Below, piece after piece: positions 32,971 to 41,856 of a stretch of 64,000 nucleotides of DNA (position 1 is its first letter; each line of letters begins with the position of its first letter). This DNA is from an uncultured Rhodospirillaceae bacterium (lineage in GTDB: Bacteria > Pseudomonadota > Alphaproteobacteria > UBA8366). Where the stretch lies: the NCBI GenBank assembly GCA_913043025.1, contig CAJWLM010000007.1, forward strand, positions 1 to 64,000, written 5' to 3'. The notes beneath the pieces are model-generated. The model was not told the DNA's origin and did not search any database. It saw nothing but the letters and a program-made list of their open reading frames with translations. The position numbers and the translations under genes were made by a program.

Positions 32971-34740
32971 CTAATTCAAGTCAGATTTTATGGACGTAAT
33001 AACTGAATTCCAATTTCCAGGTGATATTTGCCTATATAGCCGAGCACTCGGATACCAAGGCGAGTCACTACGTCTTGTCAACCATCTCCAATCTGGCGAG
33101 TAAGGCAACATTATCCAGACGGGGCTGCCAAGCGCCCCGGCAAGGTGAGCAACCGCAGTATCAACACTCACAACAAGGTCTAATTGGCTTATTATAGCGG
33201 CCGTGTCTGCGAATGAGTGAACCTTATTGGGAAGATCCATCATCCCCGCAATTTGCTGATGCACCGGTTCCTTTTGTAATGAAACCCATTCTATATTTTC
33301 TAACTCGAAAAGTGGTGCCAGCTCATCAATCGGGCAGGAACGATTGAGGTCGTTATCGTGATTCGGATTACCATACCATGCAATTCCAATTCTTTTTGAC
33401 CCGCTTTTTTTATTGGGTACAAGAAACTCAGGTTCAGGAGGAACTGAAAGATAAGAATTAGGGGCAGACAGATTTTCAAATCTTTCTTTTCTTTTGTAGG
33501 GAATGCTCATCAGTTGTGCGTGACAATCACATTTGGGCAGTGGATCGGATGGTCCAAGGACTGCAATGTTTTGACCTAATGTTAAAAAAAGCTTCTGTAA
33601 GCTGGTGTGCACGTGCAATGCTACATGTGCTCCCTCTGATTCGAGAATAGACGCATATCTGGCGAATTGGATAGCATCGCCGGCGCCTTGTTCCCCTAAT
33701 AATAATATGCTTTTTCCGGCAAGCGGCTCACCCCCCCACTCGGGAGACTGCGGGGATAAATGTGGGGGCTGCCTTTTGCGTCGCCACTCGTACTCCACCC
33801 AACCTTGTTCATATTCGCCAGCTAACAGCAACGTCATAGCGAGGTTCCAATGAAGCTCAGGATTGTCCGGTTCTAATTCAACAGCCCTCTGATGTGCTTC
33901 CCAAGCTTCGACTAATTTGTTTTGAGCTTGGTACGCATTACCAAGGTTACTCCACGCTTTCGCGTAATCTGGGGCCTCATTCAGGGCGAGAGTAAAATTT
34001 TTAATTGCCTCATCTGCTCTGTTTAGTTTTGTGAGTGAGACACCTAAATCGGTTAAGATAAGAGGATCGCCGGGCATAATATCAGCTGCTTTTGATAGCA
34101 TCACCAATGATTGTTCAAAATTTTTATCCTCTTGGTGTGCAACGCCTAGGTTTGTTAATGCCCCTACATGGAGTGGATCGACTGATAGAATAGTCTCATA
34201 GCACTTTATAGCGCATGTTCTTTTTTCAAGGTGGTGCAGTGCAACACCAATATTAAGTTGGACGTTGAGGTTCGTTGACTGATTAGTGGTTTTCTTCTTT
34301 ATAGCTGAACGATAATGCTCGATGGATTCAGCCCAAAAACCGAGTGCAAAGCAGGCGTCCCCCAGCGCCGTAACAACAACGAAATCGTCCTTGCCAAGGG
34401 CAGTGAGCCTTGGCACTGCTTCTCTAAGGCATTTCACTGCCTTGTCCACATCTCCCGCGTCCCCGCATGCGATCCCCAATTCTGCGAGAAAGTCTGCTCG
34501 GAGTGGGTCGATTGCGACAGCTTTTTCTAGTTTTGCTATTGCGTGACCTAATTGTCCAGATTGCTTAAGTGCCACTCCTAGTAGCCAATAGATTTGTGCA
34601 TTATTAGGCAAGACGGCAATAGCCTGTTCGTATAGTGGCACTGCTGCAGCTGGACTGCCATTTTTGTGGAGATCAAGCGCGGCGTGCAACAAATCGGCCA
34701 CATCGGAGTCTGTATTTTTTATTTCTAATTCATTAGTCAT
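32971..34740 (-). CDS. TPR-repeat protein fused to a glycosyltransferase-like (GT9/GT41) domain
   Basis: A 589-residue protein. Residues about 10-310 hold roughly eight to nine TPR units (for example AQIYWLLGVALKQSGQLGHA and PDYAKAWSNLGNAYQAQNKL). Residues about 330-589 form a glycosyltransferase-like domain: GKSILLLGEQGAGDAIQFAR, KRIGIAWYGNPNHDNDLNRS and LDLVVSVDTAVAHLAGALG, the last being the nucleotide-sugar-site motif of the heptosyltransferase-like group. The protein may glycosylate proteins or an oligosaccharide; the acceptor is unknown. There is no signal peptide, so it is cytosolic. It begins the leftward operon with DedA, dsbB and coq7. Confidence 0.85.
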   Translation of the reverse strand: MTNELEIKNTDSDVADLLHAALDLHKNGSPAAAVPLYEQAIAVLPNNAQIYWLLGVALKQSGQLGHAIAKLEKAVAIDPLRADFLAELGIACGDAGDVDKAVKCLREAVPRLTALGKDDFVVVTALGDACFALGFWAESIEHYRSAIKKKTTNQSTNLNVQLNIGVALHHLEKRTCAIKCYETILSVDPLHVGALTNLGVAHQEDKNFEQSLVMLSKAADIMPGDPLILTDLGVSLTKLNRADEAIKNFTLALNEAPDYAKAWSNLGNAYQAQNKLVEAWEAHQRAVELEPDNPELHWNLAMTLLLAGEYEQGWVEYEWRRKRQPPHLSPQSPEWGGEPLAGKSILLLGEQGAGDAIQFARYASILESEGAHVALHVHTSLQKLFLTLGQNIAVLGPSDPLPKCDCHAQLMSIPYKRKERFENLSAPNSYLSVPPEPEFLVPNKKSGSKRIGIAWYGNPNHDNDLNRSCPIDELAPLFELENIEWVSLQKEPVHQQIAGMMDLPNKVHSFADTAAIISQLDLVVSVDTAVAHLAGALGSPVWIMLPYSPDWRWLTRRSDSPWYPSARLYRQISPGNWNSVITSIKSDLN

Positions 34741-34791
34741 AATTTCAACAGGTTAAAGGCTTTTTTTGAAATGTGCTTCTGCTAAGTTGTA

Positions 34792-34819
34792 TTGACCCAA
34801 AAATATGCACAAGTATTAT
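34792..34819 (+). promoter_or_regulatory. Promoter of tRNA-Leu
   Basis: TTGACC (34792-34797) and TATTAT (34814-34819) are separated by 16 bases, about 20 bases before the tRNA-Leu gene. Both are close to the sigma-70 consensus. Confidence 0.55.
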
Positions 34820-34839
34820 ATAAATAAACAGTGAACAGG

Positions 34840-34926
34840 GCCCCTGTGGCGGAATTGGTAGACGCGCTGGATTCAAAATCCAGTTCTGGCAACAGAGTGA
34901 GAGTTCGAGTCTCTCTGGGGGCACCA
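34840..34926 (+). tRNA. tRNA-Leu (anticodon CAA)
   Basis: An 87-base class II tRNA with encoded CCA. GCCCCTG pairs with TGGGGGC in the acceptor stem. The anticodon loop TTCAAAA between CTGGA and TCCAG gives CAA. The D arm has GGCGGAATTGGTAGACGC, and the T arm has GAGTTCGAGTC. It reads UUG. It has its own promoter and terminator-like hairpin. Confidence 0.97.
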
Positions 34927-34967
34927 TTCTTGGTTCAACTAAAGGAGGTATACCGGTGATTTCCCTC

Positions 34968-34989
34968 CGAACGATCGTTTGTTTTTTTT
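34968..34989 (+). terminator. Rho-independent terminator after tRNA-Leu
   Basis: CGAAC-GATC-GTTTG (one G-U pair) runs directly into eight T residues, 42 bases after the tRNA. An outer GGAGG/CCTCC pairing (34944-34968) could add to the structure. Confidence 0.55.
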
Positions 34990-35128
34990 AAAACGAAACG
35001 TATAGTTAATTGTTCGTTTGCCATTATTGTTTATCAAGTAAACTAGATTTTGGCGATATTACTTTGAATCTATCTGCTACCCGTGATTGAAATATTATCC
35101 AATATTGTTCTAGGGAGGGATGATATAC

Positions 35129-36793
35129 ATGAAAGCCTCTGATCTTTTTGTGCAATGTCTTGAGGCGGAGGGTGTAAAGCGTATCTTTGGCGTACCGGGC
35201 GAGGAAAACGCCGATATGATGATCTCACTGTTGGACAGTAATATTGATTTTGTACTCTGTCGTCACGAACAGGCGGCTGCTTTCATGGCAGATGCTTATG
35301 GGCGGTTGACTGGTAGGGCTGGCGTGTGTCTTGCTACTCTGGGTCCGGGAGCCACTAACTTGGTTACAGGTCTGGCTGATGCAAATATGGACCGGGCACC
35401 CGTAATTGCCATAATCGGTCAAGGTTCAACTATGCGACTGCATAAAGAAAGCCATCAAATAATGGATTCGATACGTATGGTTGAGCCAATCAGCAAGTGG
35501 ACACAAACTATTGTTGCGGGAAGTAATATTACAGAATGTGTCCGAAAAGCATTTAAAATTGCTGAGACTGAGAAGCCAGGGCTTTGCGTGCTAGAGCTAC
35601 CTGAGGACGTAGCTAAGGAAGACGTTGATGGTATGCCGATGGTGCCCATAAAGGTACGTCGTCCCGGCGCAGATTATAAAGCAATAGCGTCGGCAGTTGA
35701 ACTAATACTAAATGCTAAAAAACCGATTATTCTAGCAGGCAATGGAGCTATTCGGAAACGTGCTGCGGCTCAACTTAAACGTCTTGCTCAAAATACAGGC
35801 ATTGGCGTTGTAAACACATTTATGGGTAAGGGCGCGATCCCTATGGATGATGAACACTGTCTTTTCACCATGGGATTAGGTTCTGGCGATTACAATAACT
35901 TGGCATTTGACGACTCAGATTTAATTATTTCTTGTGGGTATGATCTTGTTGAATATGCTCCGTCGGCATGGAACCGCACAAATAAAATGTCGAAGCGTAT
36001 TGTCCACATTGATTTTTTGCCAGCTGAAATTGATAGGGATTATGTTCCAACTATAGAGGTTATTGCTGATCTTGCCGATGCACTCTGGCAGATTAACGAA
36101 ATGCTTGAAAAGCAATATAAGGCCAAGCTGCCACTTTTTGATATTAAAAGCCGTGCGAGTCTGCGTAAAAATATGGCTGATGATTTCATTGCTGAAAAAG
36201 ATGATGCATCTTTCCCGATGAAACCACAGCGCATAATCTACGACGTACGAAGATTTATGGGTGACACCGACATTCTGCTATCGGATGTTGGGGCTCACAA
36301 GATGTGGATTGCACGGTATTACCAATGTAAGGAACCTAACACTTGCCTCATTTCAAACGGGTTTTGCACCATGGGATTTGCAATGCCCGGCTCAATTGGT
36401 GCGAAGTTGGCATTCCCAGATCGAAAGGTTCTATCGATTTCCGGCGATGCTGGCTTTGCCATGAATATTCAGGAATTAGAAACCGCGGTCCGGCTAAAAC
36501 TTAATATTGTAGCCATGGTTTGGATTGATGGGGAATACGGCCTGATAAAATGGAAACAGCAGGTAGGATTTAACGGTAGGCACAGTGATCTAAAATTCGG
36601 CAATCCCGATTTTAAAAAATTGGCTGAAGCTTATGGTATGTGGGGCACTGAGATTGAGAAACCGGAAGAACTTTGGCCTGCGCTGAAGGCTGCATTTAAT
36701 CAAAATGGCCCTGCATTGGTTGCTGTGCCTGTAGATTATAGTGAAAATATGAAGTTAACCGAGCGACTTGGAAACGTATCTGTAAAGATGTAG
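35129..36793 (+). CDS. Acetolactate synthase large subunit, AlsS-like ThDP enzyme
   Basis: A 554-residue ThDP enzyme resembling catabolic acetolactate synthase. The catalytic glutamate is in VLCRHEQAAAFMADAYGR, followed by LATLGPGATNLVTGLADAN. The cofactor motif is ISGDAGFAMNIQELETAVRL and MVWIDGEYGLIKWKQQ. The ATG at 35129 is preferred over 35120 because GGAGG sits 9 bases before it. No regulatory small subunit is adjacent, which suits the AlsS type, but the reaction (acetolactate or another 2-oxoacid coupling) is inferred. It has a long upstream region after tRNA-Leu and is convergent with the HMG-CoA-lyase-like gene. Confidence 0.87.
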   Translation: MKASDLFVQCLEAEGVKRIFGVPGEENADMMISLLDSNIDFVLCRHEQAAAFMADAYGRLTGRAGVCLATLGPGATNLVTGLADANMDRAPVIAIIGQGSTMRLHKESHQIMDSIRMVEPISKWTQTIVAGSNITECVRKAFKIAETEKPGLCVLELPEDVAKEDVDGMPMVPIKVRRPGADYKAIASAVELILNAKKPIILAGNGAIRKRAAAQLKRLAQNTGIGVVNTFMGKGAIPMDDEHCLFTMGLGSGDYNNLAFDDSDLIISCGYDLVEYAPSAWNRTNKMSKRIVHIDFLPAEIDRDYVPTIEVIADLADALWQINEMLEKQYKAKLPLFDIKSRASLRKNMADDFIAEKDDASFPMKPQRIIYDVRRFMGDTDILLSDVGAHKMWIARYYQCKEPNTCLISNGFCTMGFAMPGSIGAKLAFPDRKVLSISGDAGFAMNIQELETAVRLKLNIVAMVWIDGEYGLIKWKQQVGFNGRHSDLKFGNPDFKKLAEAYGMWGTEIEKPEELWPALKAAFNQNGPALVAVPVDYSENMKLTERLGNVSVKM

Positions 36794-36978
36794 TGCAGTT
36801 ACCTATTGTGATTATTTCTAGTCTATGATCGTAAAATTAATGGCTGCACATACTAACGCCTAGCTCGCATCAGCAACTATCGTGCTGTTGGCAACCTTTT
36901 ACAATCTGTAGCATGTGTTCTTGCTTTTACCTGGCCTAAAAACCGTAGACAACAATGATAAGTATTAGCAGCATCGCC

Positions 36979-37944
36979 CTAAGGCGTTACATCAAGCCGT
37001 TGCCTGATTGCTTCTAATGATCCACCCTTGGATACACAAGCTGGTGTGTCATGGCCGACAACTTTGGTCGCTACATTCGAGGCTCTGATCAACGCATCAA
37101 GATCGAGACCGGTTTCAATACCCATTTCACTGCACATAAATGCTAGGTCCTCAGTAGAAACATTACCAGCTGCACCTTGATGCTTCGCAAATGGACATCC
37201 GCCCAAACCAGCAATAGACGAGTCAAATCTGTCAACACCCATCTCCAAGCCAGCATAAGCATTTGCGATTCCCATTCCTCGGGTATTGTGAAGGTGCAAT
37301 CTAATAGGCATGTCGGGGTACTTATCTTTTACCGCTCCCACGCCGCGCTTGATACTTAGCGGTGTGGCCCACGCCATTGAATCTGCTAAACTAAAAGATT
37401 CAATGTTCAGCTCAAACTCTTCCGCTAAAGAAAGCGTGCTGTCCACTGCTTGCACCAGATTTTCAGCAGAAACATCTCCTTCAAAATTACAGCCAAATGC
37501 AGCGTTGATGCCAGCCCGAGTAACAGGAATATTTTTTTCCAAACAGAATTTGATAAGCTCACGAGTTTTTTCTTGGTGTTGTTTAAAGTCTCGGTTCAAG
37601 TTGCTGATTAAGAAATGCTCAGAAGCATACAGGGTGATTTTCAGGTCCACGCTCAAGTGCTGGAATGCCATCGCTTGTTTGAGGCCGCGTTCATTAAACC
37701 AAAGAGCCGAATATTCAATTTTCGGGTTCACTATAATTCCGTCAGCTACCGCAGCGGCATCAGCCATGCCTGGAACTCGCTTTGGATTTACAAATGAGCA
37801 GATCTGGATATGCTTAAGCCCAGTATTTGAAAGTGAGTTTATAAGGCGGATTTTTTCATCTGTTGGTATTGGACCCTTTTCTATTTGAAAACCTTCCCGA
37901 GGGCCCTCTTCTGAGATGTGCACGAATTTTGGATAATCACTCAT
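36979..37944 (-). CDS. HMG-CoA lyase-like protein (HMGL family), atypical active site
   Basis: A 321-residue member of the HMGL/DRE-TIM family, which splits 3-hydroxy-3-methylglutaryl-CoA to acetoacetate and acetyl-CoA in leucine catabolism. The loop cysteine lies in GLGGCPFAKHQGAAGNVSTE and the metal histidines in RLHLHNTRG. The first motif reads EEGPREGFQIE where classic enzymes have GPRDGLQ; the metal-ligand aspartate is replaced by glutamate at residue 17. This may define a subfamily with another CoA substrate. No other leucine-degradation genes are adjacent. The 235 bases between it and the Fe-ADH gene on its right show no gene. Confidence 0.82.
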   Translation of the reverse strand: MSDYPKFVHISEEGPREGFQIEKGPIPTDEKIRLINSLSNTGLKHIQICSFVNPKRVPGMADAAAVADGIIVNPKIEYSALWFNERGLKQAMAFQHLSVDLKITLYASEHFLISNLNRDFKQHQEKTRELIKFCLEKNIPVTRAGINAAFGCNFEGDVSAENLVQAVDSTLSLAEEFELNIESFSLADSMAWATPLSIKRGVGAVKDKYPDMPIRLHLHNTRGMGIANAYAGLEMGVDRFDSSIAGLGGCPFAKHQGAAGNVSTEDLAFMCSEMGIETGLDLDALIRASNVATKVVGHDTPACVSKGGSLEAIRQRLDVTP

Positions 37945-38179
37945 TTTTCACTCCATGGTAAAATGATACCTCACAAGATTTCTCTTTTTTCTGAGAAAAA
38001 AACTTCGCAAACACCACCATCGCCTCAACAGTATATGGTAAAACTAGCGGAAGCGGGAGATCAAAATATTTAGAGAGCTGTATAGGCATACTTGATATTG
38101 GACATTTCAATGTGTGAATTTGTCGTAGGTTTCAGATAATACGGAAATGCCGGTGGAGAGTAACTTGGGAGTTAGAGGC

Positions 38180-39265
38180 ATGACTGAATTCTATAATCCG
38201 GTTAAAGCAGTTTTTGGACCTGGTAGCTTTGATAAGTTACAACAACTTATTGCAAATCGCATTTATGCAATCGTAACGTATGATGAGGCATTTTCAATGC
38301 AACTCGTTCGCCGGCTAGAGGATGCTGGTAGAGGAGCTGAAATCATTATTAACAACGTTAAAGCTAATCCCGACTTTCCAGAGGTTAAAGCTGCGTGTGA
38401 GGCACTGAAGAAGCTCCCAAAATTCCCTGAAGTTTTTGTAGGCCTTGGTGGGGGGTCTGCCATAGATACTGCTAAAGCACTTGCAGTATCGGGGGGTGAT
38501 TGGGAGTTGCTCAAAGAACACTTAATCACCGGGGGTGGGCGCGCTGATGAACTCAAAAAACCCAGCATCATAGCAGTGCCAACCAATGCAGGTACGGGTT
38601 CGGAGGTGTCGCTTGGTGCTGTGATCTGGGACCGAGCAAACGGAGGCAAATGGGGTGTGCGCTCTAATCATGGCTTTCCGGATTATGCTGTAGTAGACCC
38701 AGAACTAACGCTCTCTCTCCCCAGAGATCAGACAATCTCGACCGGTCTTGATGCGCTGAGTCATGCTCTGGAAAGTATATGGCAAACCAAGCGAAATTTC
38801 ATAACTCAGCCAATTGCAGAACAAGCAGCGCGCAATGTGATACGTTATCTTCCACTATTAGTCGATGATCTTACGAACTTAGAACTGCGGACAACGATGT
38901 CTGCAGCTGCAATGAAAGCAGGCATTGCTCTCTCACAGACGCGCACATCGATTGCACACCAATTGTCCTATGATTTGTCTTTAAACTATGGGGTTCCGCA
39001 TGGCATAGCATGCGGGTTTTCTTTGCCAATGGTAATGAGTTGGTCAATAGGGTTTGATCGCAATTGCGATGAAAGTTTGAAAACAATATTCGGCGATAAC
39101 CTTGGCTCTGGCGTTCGTGACTTTGAAAAATTCTTTGATAGACTAGGCGTGTCTCGCAACCCAACTACATATGGTCCATCAAAGAATGAGTGGGAAAAGA
39201 TGGTCATGGATGCTGCATCTGGCACAAAAGGCAAAAATTTTCTCGGTAAACCCAAACTCTCATAG
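38180..39265 (+). CDS. Iron-containing (group III) alcohol dehydrogenase
   Basis: A 361-residue Fe-dependent alcohol dehydrogenase from the ATG at 38180. That start is preferred over 38147 because GGGAG lies 8 bases ahead and MTEFYNPVKAVFGPG is the standard beginning. The NAD region has VGLGGGSAIDTAKALA and AVPTNAGTGSEVS. Metal ligands are expected in DYAVVDPELTLSLP (D), TGLDALSHALES (H) and YGVPHGIACGFSLP (H). Some relatives reduce phosphonoacetaldehyde or lactaldehyde; the substrate here is unknown. Confidence 0.9.
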   Translation: MTEFYNPVKAVFGPGSFDKLQQLIANRIYAIVTYDEAFSMQLVRRLEDAGRGAEIIINNVKANPDFPEVKAACEALKKLPKFPEVFVGLGGGSAIDTAKALAVSGGDWELLKEHLITGGGRADELKKPSIIAVPTNAGTGSEVSLGAVIWDRANGGKWGVRSNHGFPDYAVVDPELTLSLPRDQTISTGLDALSHALESIWQTKRNFITQPIAEQAARNVIRYLPLLVDDLTNLELRTTMSAAAMKAGIALSQTRTSIAHQLSYDLSLNYGVPHGIACGFSLPMVMSWSIGFDRNCDESLKTIFGDNLGSGVRDFEKFFDRLGVSRNPTTYGPSKNEWEKMVMDAASGTKGKNFLGKPKLS

Positions 39266-39663
39266 TTTTGTACTAGCACCAAACCTGCTTCTTGACCTCT
39301 CCTTATTTTCAACGCTTAAATGCTGAAAATGGATAAAAATTGCTGTAACACTTAAGGCTGTTATTCTGGTAGCGTACGTTCATCTGTTGCGTCAGCGCAC
39401 GCCACCCTTCATTGTTTGACGGGGGGTATCGTGGGAGAAACAGAGGGCCTGTCAATCATGTATTGCTGAAAAAAAAATCGAAAAAGTATAATTCTCATTT
39501 CCAGTAGTGCAAAAACACATTTAAATACTGGGCCAATTAGATACTCATTAATATTTTTCCCTAGTCTTGCGAATGGCTGTGCAAGAAAAGGCCGGAGTAG
39601 AGGAATAATAAAAATCATGACCATCGCCGCTTTGTATGCGTTGGTTACATATTGGAGAGCAGT
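39266..39663. other. Intergenic region, 398 bases, no confident gene
   Basis: A loose hairpin (ATTTTCA...TGAAAAT near 39305-39330) may mark the Fe-ADH transcript end. A minus-strand hydrophobic frame (39409-39624, 71 codons, beginning MVMIFIIPLLRPF) has no ribosome site and is only a weak gene candidate. Nothing else was seen. Confidence 0.4.
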
Positions 39664-40251
39664 ATGGCTAAGTCAGTTTTGTTAATAGGAGATATGATAA
39701 ATGATCTTGTTCACGAAGATGGTCCTAGCCCATACTTGAAGGAAGTGAGGCGGCGCAAGATTATTGAAAATAACGCCATGGTAATAGATAAGGCGCGTGA
39801 GGCTGGTATCCTGATTGGCTTTATTCGGGTTGGTTTTTCTCCTGATTATCGTGAGGTTTCAGCAAGGTCTCCATTGTTTACTGGAGCTATGAAGGCTGGG
39901 CGATTTAAGCTCGGTACATGGGGAACTGAAGTGCACCCCGATCTGTCACTGAAAGAAGGTGACTTTGACATTATTAAACACCGCGTCAGCCCATTTTATG
40001 GAACGCGCATGAATCCGTTGCTTCGAGCGCAAGGCGTTGAGAATATCTATATAACTGGTATTTCGACGTCCGGGGTTGTTCTCTCGACGGCTAAAGAAGG
40101 GCATGATCGAGATTTTGTAATAACAATTATAGAGGATTGCTGTTGTGCTGGTTCAGAAGATGATCATCAGGCGGTGCTGCATATATGTGAGAGGTTTGCT
40201 TCGATAACTAAGAGCGAAGAAGTGGATTTCAAATATCATTTGATTGATTAG
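39664..40251 (+). CDS. Isochorismatase-fold hydrolase lacking the nucleophile cysteine
   Basis: A 195-residue isochorismatase-like protein. It begins MAKSVLLIGDMINDLV, whose D10 matches the catalytic aspartate, and has a lysine in DIIKHRVSPFYGTR. The third residue of the triad is missing: ITGISTSGVVLSTAKEGHD has valine where the family has cysteine (usually TxxCV). Proteins with GISTSGVVLST form a distinct subgroup and may bind rather than hydrolyse, or use a different chemistry. GGAG 6 bases before the ATG fixes the start at 39664. Confidence 0.82.
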   Translation: MAKSVLLIGDMINDLVHEDGPSPYLKEVRRRKIIENNAMVIDKAREAGILIGFIRVGFSPDYREVSARSPLFTGAMKAGRFKLGTWGTEVHPDLSLKEGDFDIIKHRVSPFYGTRMNPLLRAQGVENIYITGISTSGVVLSTAKEGHDRDFVITIIEDCCCAGSEDDHQAVLHICERFASITKSEEVDFKYHLID

Positions 40252-40369
40252 AGCTGCGCCGGCTTTCAGTGATAGCCAAAGTTAATGTGCTATGGTTTTA
40301 AACAACATAAGTTGAGTACAGCTCATTAGCTATTAGGGGATTAAAGAAGCCGCGAGACGGGGTTGGGAT

Positions 40370-40501
40370 ATGAATTACCATGAACAAGCGTACCTTGTGC
40401 AAGATATGCCTAATCAGGTGTTGCATAGTGAAGTCTCAAAACGGAGAATTGATACCTTTCGCGGAAAACGTCTGTCATCATGGAAAGGTTGCTTGGAATG
40501 A
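40370..40501 (+). CDS. Small upstream ORF, 43 residues, overlapping the CoA-transferase start
   Basis: ATG at 40370 opens MNYHEQAYLVQDMPNQVLHS and ends SSWKGCLE at a TGA (40499-40501) that overlaps the likely CoA-transferase ATG (40498-40500) in an ATGA. Such an overlap often couples translation, so this may be a leader peptide. A purine-rich GGGGTTGGGAT lies just before the ATG. It is not similar to any family I know, so its reality depends on the overlap and on conservation. Confidence 0.35.
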   Translation: MNYHEQAYLVQDMPNQVLHSEVSKRRIDTFRGKRLSSWKGCLE

Positions 40502-41718
40502 ATGAGAAAAAAGCACTCCCACCGCTTGATGGCATTCGGGTTGTTGATATGACCCAAGTGATCGCTGGGCCATTTTGTTCTACGATGTTAGCTGATATGG
40601 GGGCTGAACTAGTTAAAATCGAGCGCGCCCACATGGGTGATGATACACGTCACATGGGTCCTTACAAAGGTAGGGAAGCAGAGGATCAAGACTATTTTTT
40701 TGCAAACAATAGATCACGCAAGAGTATTGCACTTGATTTAAAAGAGCGACGTCATCAGAAAATTGCCCAAGCACTTGTGGGGAAGGCCAATGTGTTCGTC
40801 GAAAACTATGCTCCAGGGAAAGTTGAAGCTCTCGGGCTCGGCTGGAAGAAACTCAAAGCTGTTAATCCCCGCTTAGTGTACTGCTCGATTTCGGGCTTTG
40901 GACAGACCGGACCAAATCGTAACAGGCCCGCCCTTGACCCAATTATCCAAGCTGCTTCTGGATTAATGAGTGTTACAGGTGAACCCTCTGGAGAACCAAT
41001 GCAAATTGGTGCGCCAGTGGCGGATGCTATTGCTGGAATGAACGCTGCGTATGCGATAGTAAACGCAATTCGTGTAGCAGAAAGAGATGGCGAGGGACAG
41101 TATATCGATATAAGCATGCAGGATGCTATGATAGCAGCTCTTGGCCCGCGCATGGGACAAACGTTGAACGCAAATGAGCAACCCCCTAGAGTGGGGAATG
41201 CAAACCCCCTTCGCGCACCTTCCGATATATACAGAGCTAGTGATGGTCAATATGTCAGCATAATCTGCCACAATGATGGGTTTTGGTCAGGAATTTGTCG
41301 TGCGCTTGGTAAGCCGGAATGGGGACTGGACGAAAGCCTACGCACTATTGCTCAGCGAACAGGACGGCGGGATGAAGTGAATGAGATGGTTCGGGAGGTA
41401 ATTAAGACACGTACAGCTGATGAGTGGATTACATTATTGGATGCAGAGCGTGTGCCCGTCTCCAAAGTTCTAGATTATGGTGGGGCTCATGCAGATAGCC
41501 AGGTAGTTCACAGGGGGCTTATAAGAAATTTTCACCACCCAAAATCCGGACGGATACGCATTATTGGGCCCCCATGGATTACGACTATGGAAGAGACAGA
41601 ATTCTTTCCTCCACCACTCTTGGGCCAGCATACGGCAGAGGTGCTAGTAGACTGGCTTGGTTGGGAGAGAGACGAGGCAGAACATTTTGCAAAGGATGTT
41701 GGTGCGGAGGGAGTATGA
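40498..41718 (+). CDS. CaiB/BaiF-family class III CoA-transferase
   Basis: A 406-residue family III CoA transferase, which moves CoA between carboxylic acids. It begins LPPLDGIRVVDMTQVIAGPF, then STMLADMGAELVKIERA and SRKSIALDLK. The catalytic aspartate is the D of PVADAIAG. The SISGFGQTGP motif is standard. The ATG at 40498, overlapping a small upstream ORF's stop, is preferred over 40480, since the extra six residues are not family-like. It faces the leuCD operon tail to tail. The partner acid is unknown; formate, citramalate, mesaconate, carnitine or oxalate are family examples. Confidence 0.88.
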   Translation: MNEKKALPPLDGIRVVDMTQVIAGPFCSTMLADMGAELVKIERAHMGDDTRHMGPYKGREAEDQDYFFANNRSRKSIALDLKERRHQKIAQALVGKANVFVENYAPGKVEALGLGWKKLKAVNPRLVYCSISGFGQTGPNRNRPALDPIIQAASGLMSVTGEPSGEPMQIGAPVADAIAGMNAAYAIVNAIRVAERDGEGQYIDISMQDAMIAALGPRMGQTLNANEQPPRVGNANPLRAPSDIYRASDGQYVSIICHNDGFWSGICRALGKPEWGLDESLRTIAQRTGRRDEVNEMVREVIKTRTADEWITLLDAERVPVSKVLDYGGAHADSQVVHRGLIRNFHHPKSGRIRIIGPPWITTMEETEFFPPPLLGQHTAEVLVDWLGWERDEAEHFAKDVGAEGV

Positions 41719-41856
41719 ACTGCTTTTTGTGATATGAAAAATCAGTATACACGGGTACGTATACAGAAACTAACATTGCCATTAGCCCCTTGTGATTGTC
41801 TAACCAAAATATGCCCTATCAGACGACACTCGCTGTATCCCCTTCCACAACACAAG

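Noticed and set aside
34745-34927. Minus-strand ORF of 60 residues
   Set aside because: It overlaps tRNA-Leu and its promoter; it is a shadow of the tRNA.
39409-39624. Minus-strand hydrophobic ORF of 71 residues
   Set aside because: No ribosome site and low-complexity hydrophobic sequence; kept only as a remark in the intergenic entry.
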